This document shows positions 20,175-20,911 of a DNA stretch of 20,911 bases, one piece after another. The notes beneath the pieces are model-generated. The model did not search any database, was not told where the DNA came from, and saw only the letters and a list, made by a program, of their open reading frames with translations. Source of the stretch: JAVEVF01 sp034005175 (lineage in GTDB: Bacteria > Actinomycetota > Coriobacteriia > Anaerosomatales > SLCP01); the NCBI GenBank assembly GCA_034005175.1, contig JAVEVF010000023.1, positions 1-20,911 of the forward strand, given 5' to 3'. The position numbers and the translations under genes were made by a program. Position 1 is the first letter of the stretch. Every line of letters starts with the position of its first letter.

Positions 20175-20911
20175 CTTGCATCGACTCCTTCGGACGTACC
20201 ATTCGCCGCGAGCCGCTCGACAGCGCGGCGGGCCAGGAAGCTTAGTTCCTTGGTCTTTCGTCCGATCATGAACCGCCGTTTCGACCAGCGATCCAGCACC
20301 GGCACGGCATCACGAGAACCGATTGCTTCCAGGCACTTTATCACTTCTTTTTTCAGCTCGTGATTCTTCTCGAAGAAGTTGATATCTCCCAGTATGCGCA
20401 GGAGTGCAGGTATGGCCTCCTCGGCACGTATTCGACCCACTTCACGAATGACCCAGCGGCGCGTTTCTGGGTCCCAGTGACCGAGCGCCTTCGCAAGCGC
20501 GCTTCGGCTTTCAGGCCCACCCATATCGGCAAGCGTGGTGACCGCATGTCGTCTGACGACGACATCAAGGTTCTCAAGCGCCGAGGCCACTGGCGCGACC
20601 GCTCGGTGCTCACCGAGATCAGGCAGCGCGGAGAGCGTCGCGAGTGCAGCTACGGTGTCGTCAGAGCGCAGGTTGAGCGCGGCAACGGCGACGACGTGCT
20701 CAGACATGCCGCGCAGCACAGGGCGCAGAAGCGACCGTGATCCGATGTCTGCATGCGCGTAGTACGCGAGCAAGACGCGTGCTCCCAGCATGCCTGCGGC
20801 CAAGAGCAGCTCTCCAGCGATCGCGGCGTCGGCATCGGATGTCACCGCGTGGCAGATCTCAGTGAGCACTTCGGGTTCGACGAGGGTGTTGCGCGCACGT
20901 TCGACCTCACC
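20171..20911 (-). CDS. HEAT-repeat protein (5' part outside window)
   Basis: At least 246 residues are visible and the frame stays open to the window edge, so the true start lies to the right; a GTG at 20869 is an internal candidate only. Repeated helical pairs such as HAVTTLADMGGPESRSALAKAL and WVIREVGRIRAEEAIPALLRIL, each about 30 residues, show HEAT (PBS-lyase-like) repeats that form a protein-binding solenoid. The last 40 residues are basic. No catalytic motif is seen. Its stop overlaps the start of the HD-GYP gene by one base pattern (ATGA), so it is likely a partner or scaffold for that protein. Confidence 0.85.
   Translation of the reverse strand, partial: GEVERARNTLVEPEVLTEICHAVTSDADAAIAGELLLAAGMLGARVLLAYYAHADIGSRSLLRPVLRGMSEHVVAVAALNLRSDDTVAALATLSALPDLGEHRAVAPVASALENLDVVVRRHAVTTLADMGGPESRSALAKALGHWDPETRRWVIREVGRIRAEEAIPALLRILGDINFFEKNHELKKEVIKCLEAIGSRDAVPVLDRWSKRRFMIGRKTKELSFLARRAVERLAANGTSEGVDAR

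Noticed and set aside
1..20911. CRISPR arrays, insertion sequences with transposase, rRNA genes
   Set aside because: I looked for regular spaced repeats, transposase motifs and rRNA signatures and found none. The only mobile traces are the two tRNA-targeted insertions.

Overview
The window looks like a chromosome segment of a high-GC Gram-positive (actinobacterial) anaerobe or facultative anaerobe. The base composition, the gene types (a small single-cluster [4Fe-4S] ferredoxin, a catabolic-type ornithine carbamoyltransferase/carbamate kinase pair, multi-domain c-di-GMP enzymes, DUF2905 and HdeD-like membrane proteins) and tRNA genes with encoded CCA ends would fit a Coriobacteriia-related lineage. 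That placement is inference and was not tested.

Layout. (1) 1-1496: right end of an integrative element that continues off the left edge. A tyrosine recombinase gene is followed by the 3' half of a tRNA-Lys gene, the usual footprint of integration into a tRNA gene. (2) 1497-2853: chromosome with a two-helix K+ channel/RCK protein and an intact tRNA-Glu(TTC). (3) 2854-4519: a 1,666-bp island bounded by the 3' end of that tRNA-Glu and a second copy of the same 26 bp (one mismatch). Its only gene is a class II Fic AMP-transferase with its own promoter and palindromic operator. (4) 4598-10315 (minus strand): signalling cluster of a GGDEF diguanylate cyclase, a SAM methyltransferase, a LuxI/FeeM-like N-acyl transferase and a large membrane GAF-GAF-HD-GYP protein. 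(5) 10528-10683: tRNA-Glu with an abnormal anticodon arm, then tRNA-Val. (6) 10717-15765: DUF2905, a ribosome-rescue release-factor-like protein, ferredoxin, DUF72, tRNA-Asp, a LysE/ArgO amino-acid exporter, an unknown four-helix membrane protein and a secreted LytM peptidase. (7) 15856-18648: tRNA-Phe, an HdeD-like membrane protein, then ornithine carbamoyltransferase and carbamate kinase. (8) 18699-20911 (minus strand): a HEAT-repeat protein, open at the window edge, translationally coupled to an HD-GYP protein whose HD doublet is YD.

How genes may work together. The carbamoyltransferase/carbamate kinase pair would turn citrulline into ornithine, CO2, ammonia and ATP; no arginine deiminase gene is in view. 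The GGDEF, methyltransferase, acyltransferase and HD-GYP genes share a strand, and the middle two are almost certainly one transcript. This suggests coupling between a lipid-type signal and c-di-GMP, and it is the best candidate here for an undescribed system. The two tRNA-targeted insertions, about 1.3 kb apart, mark 1-4519 as an integration hot spot.
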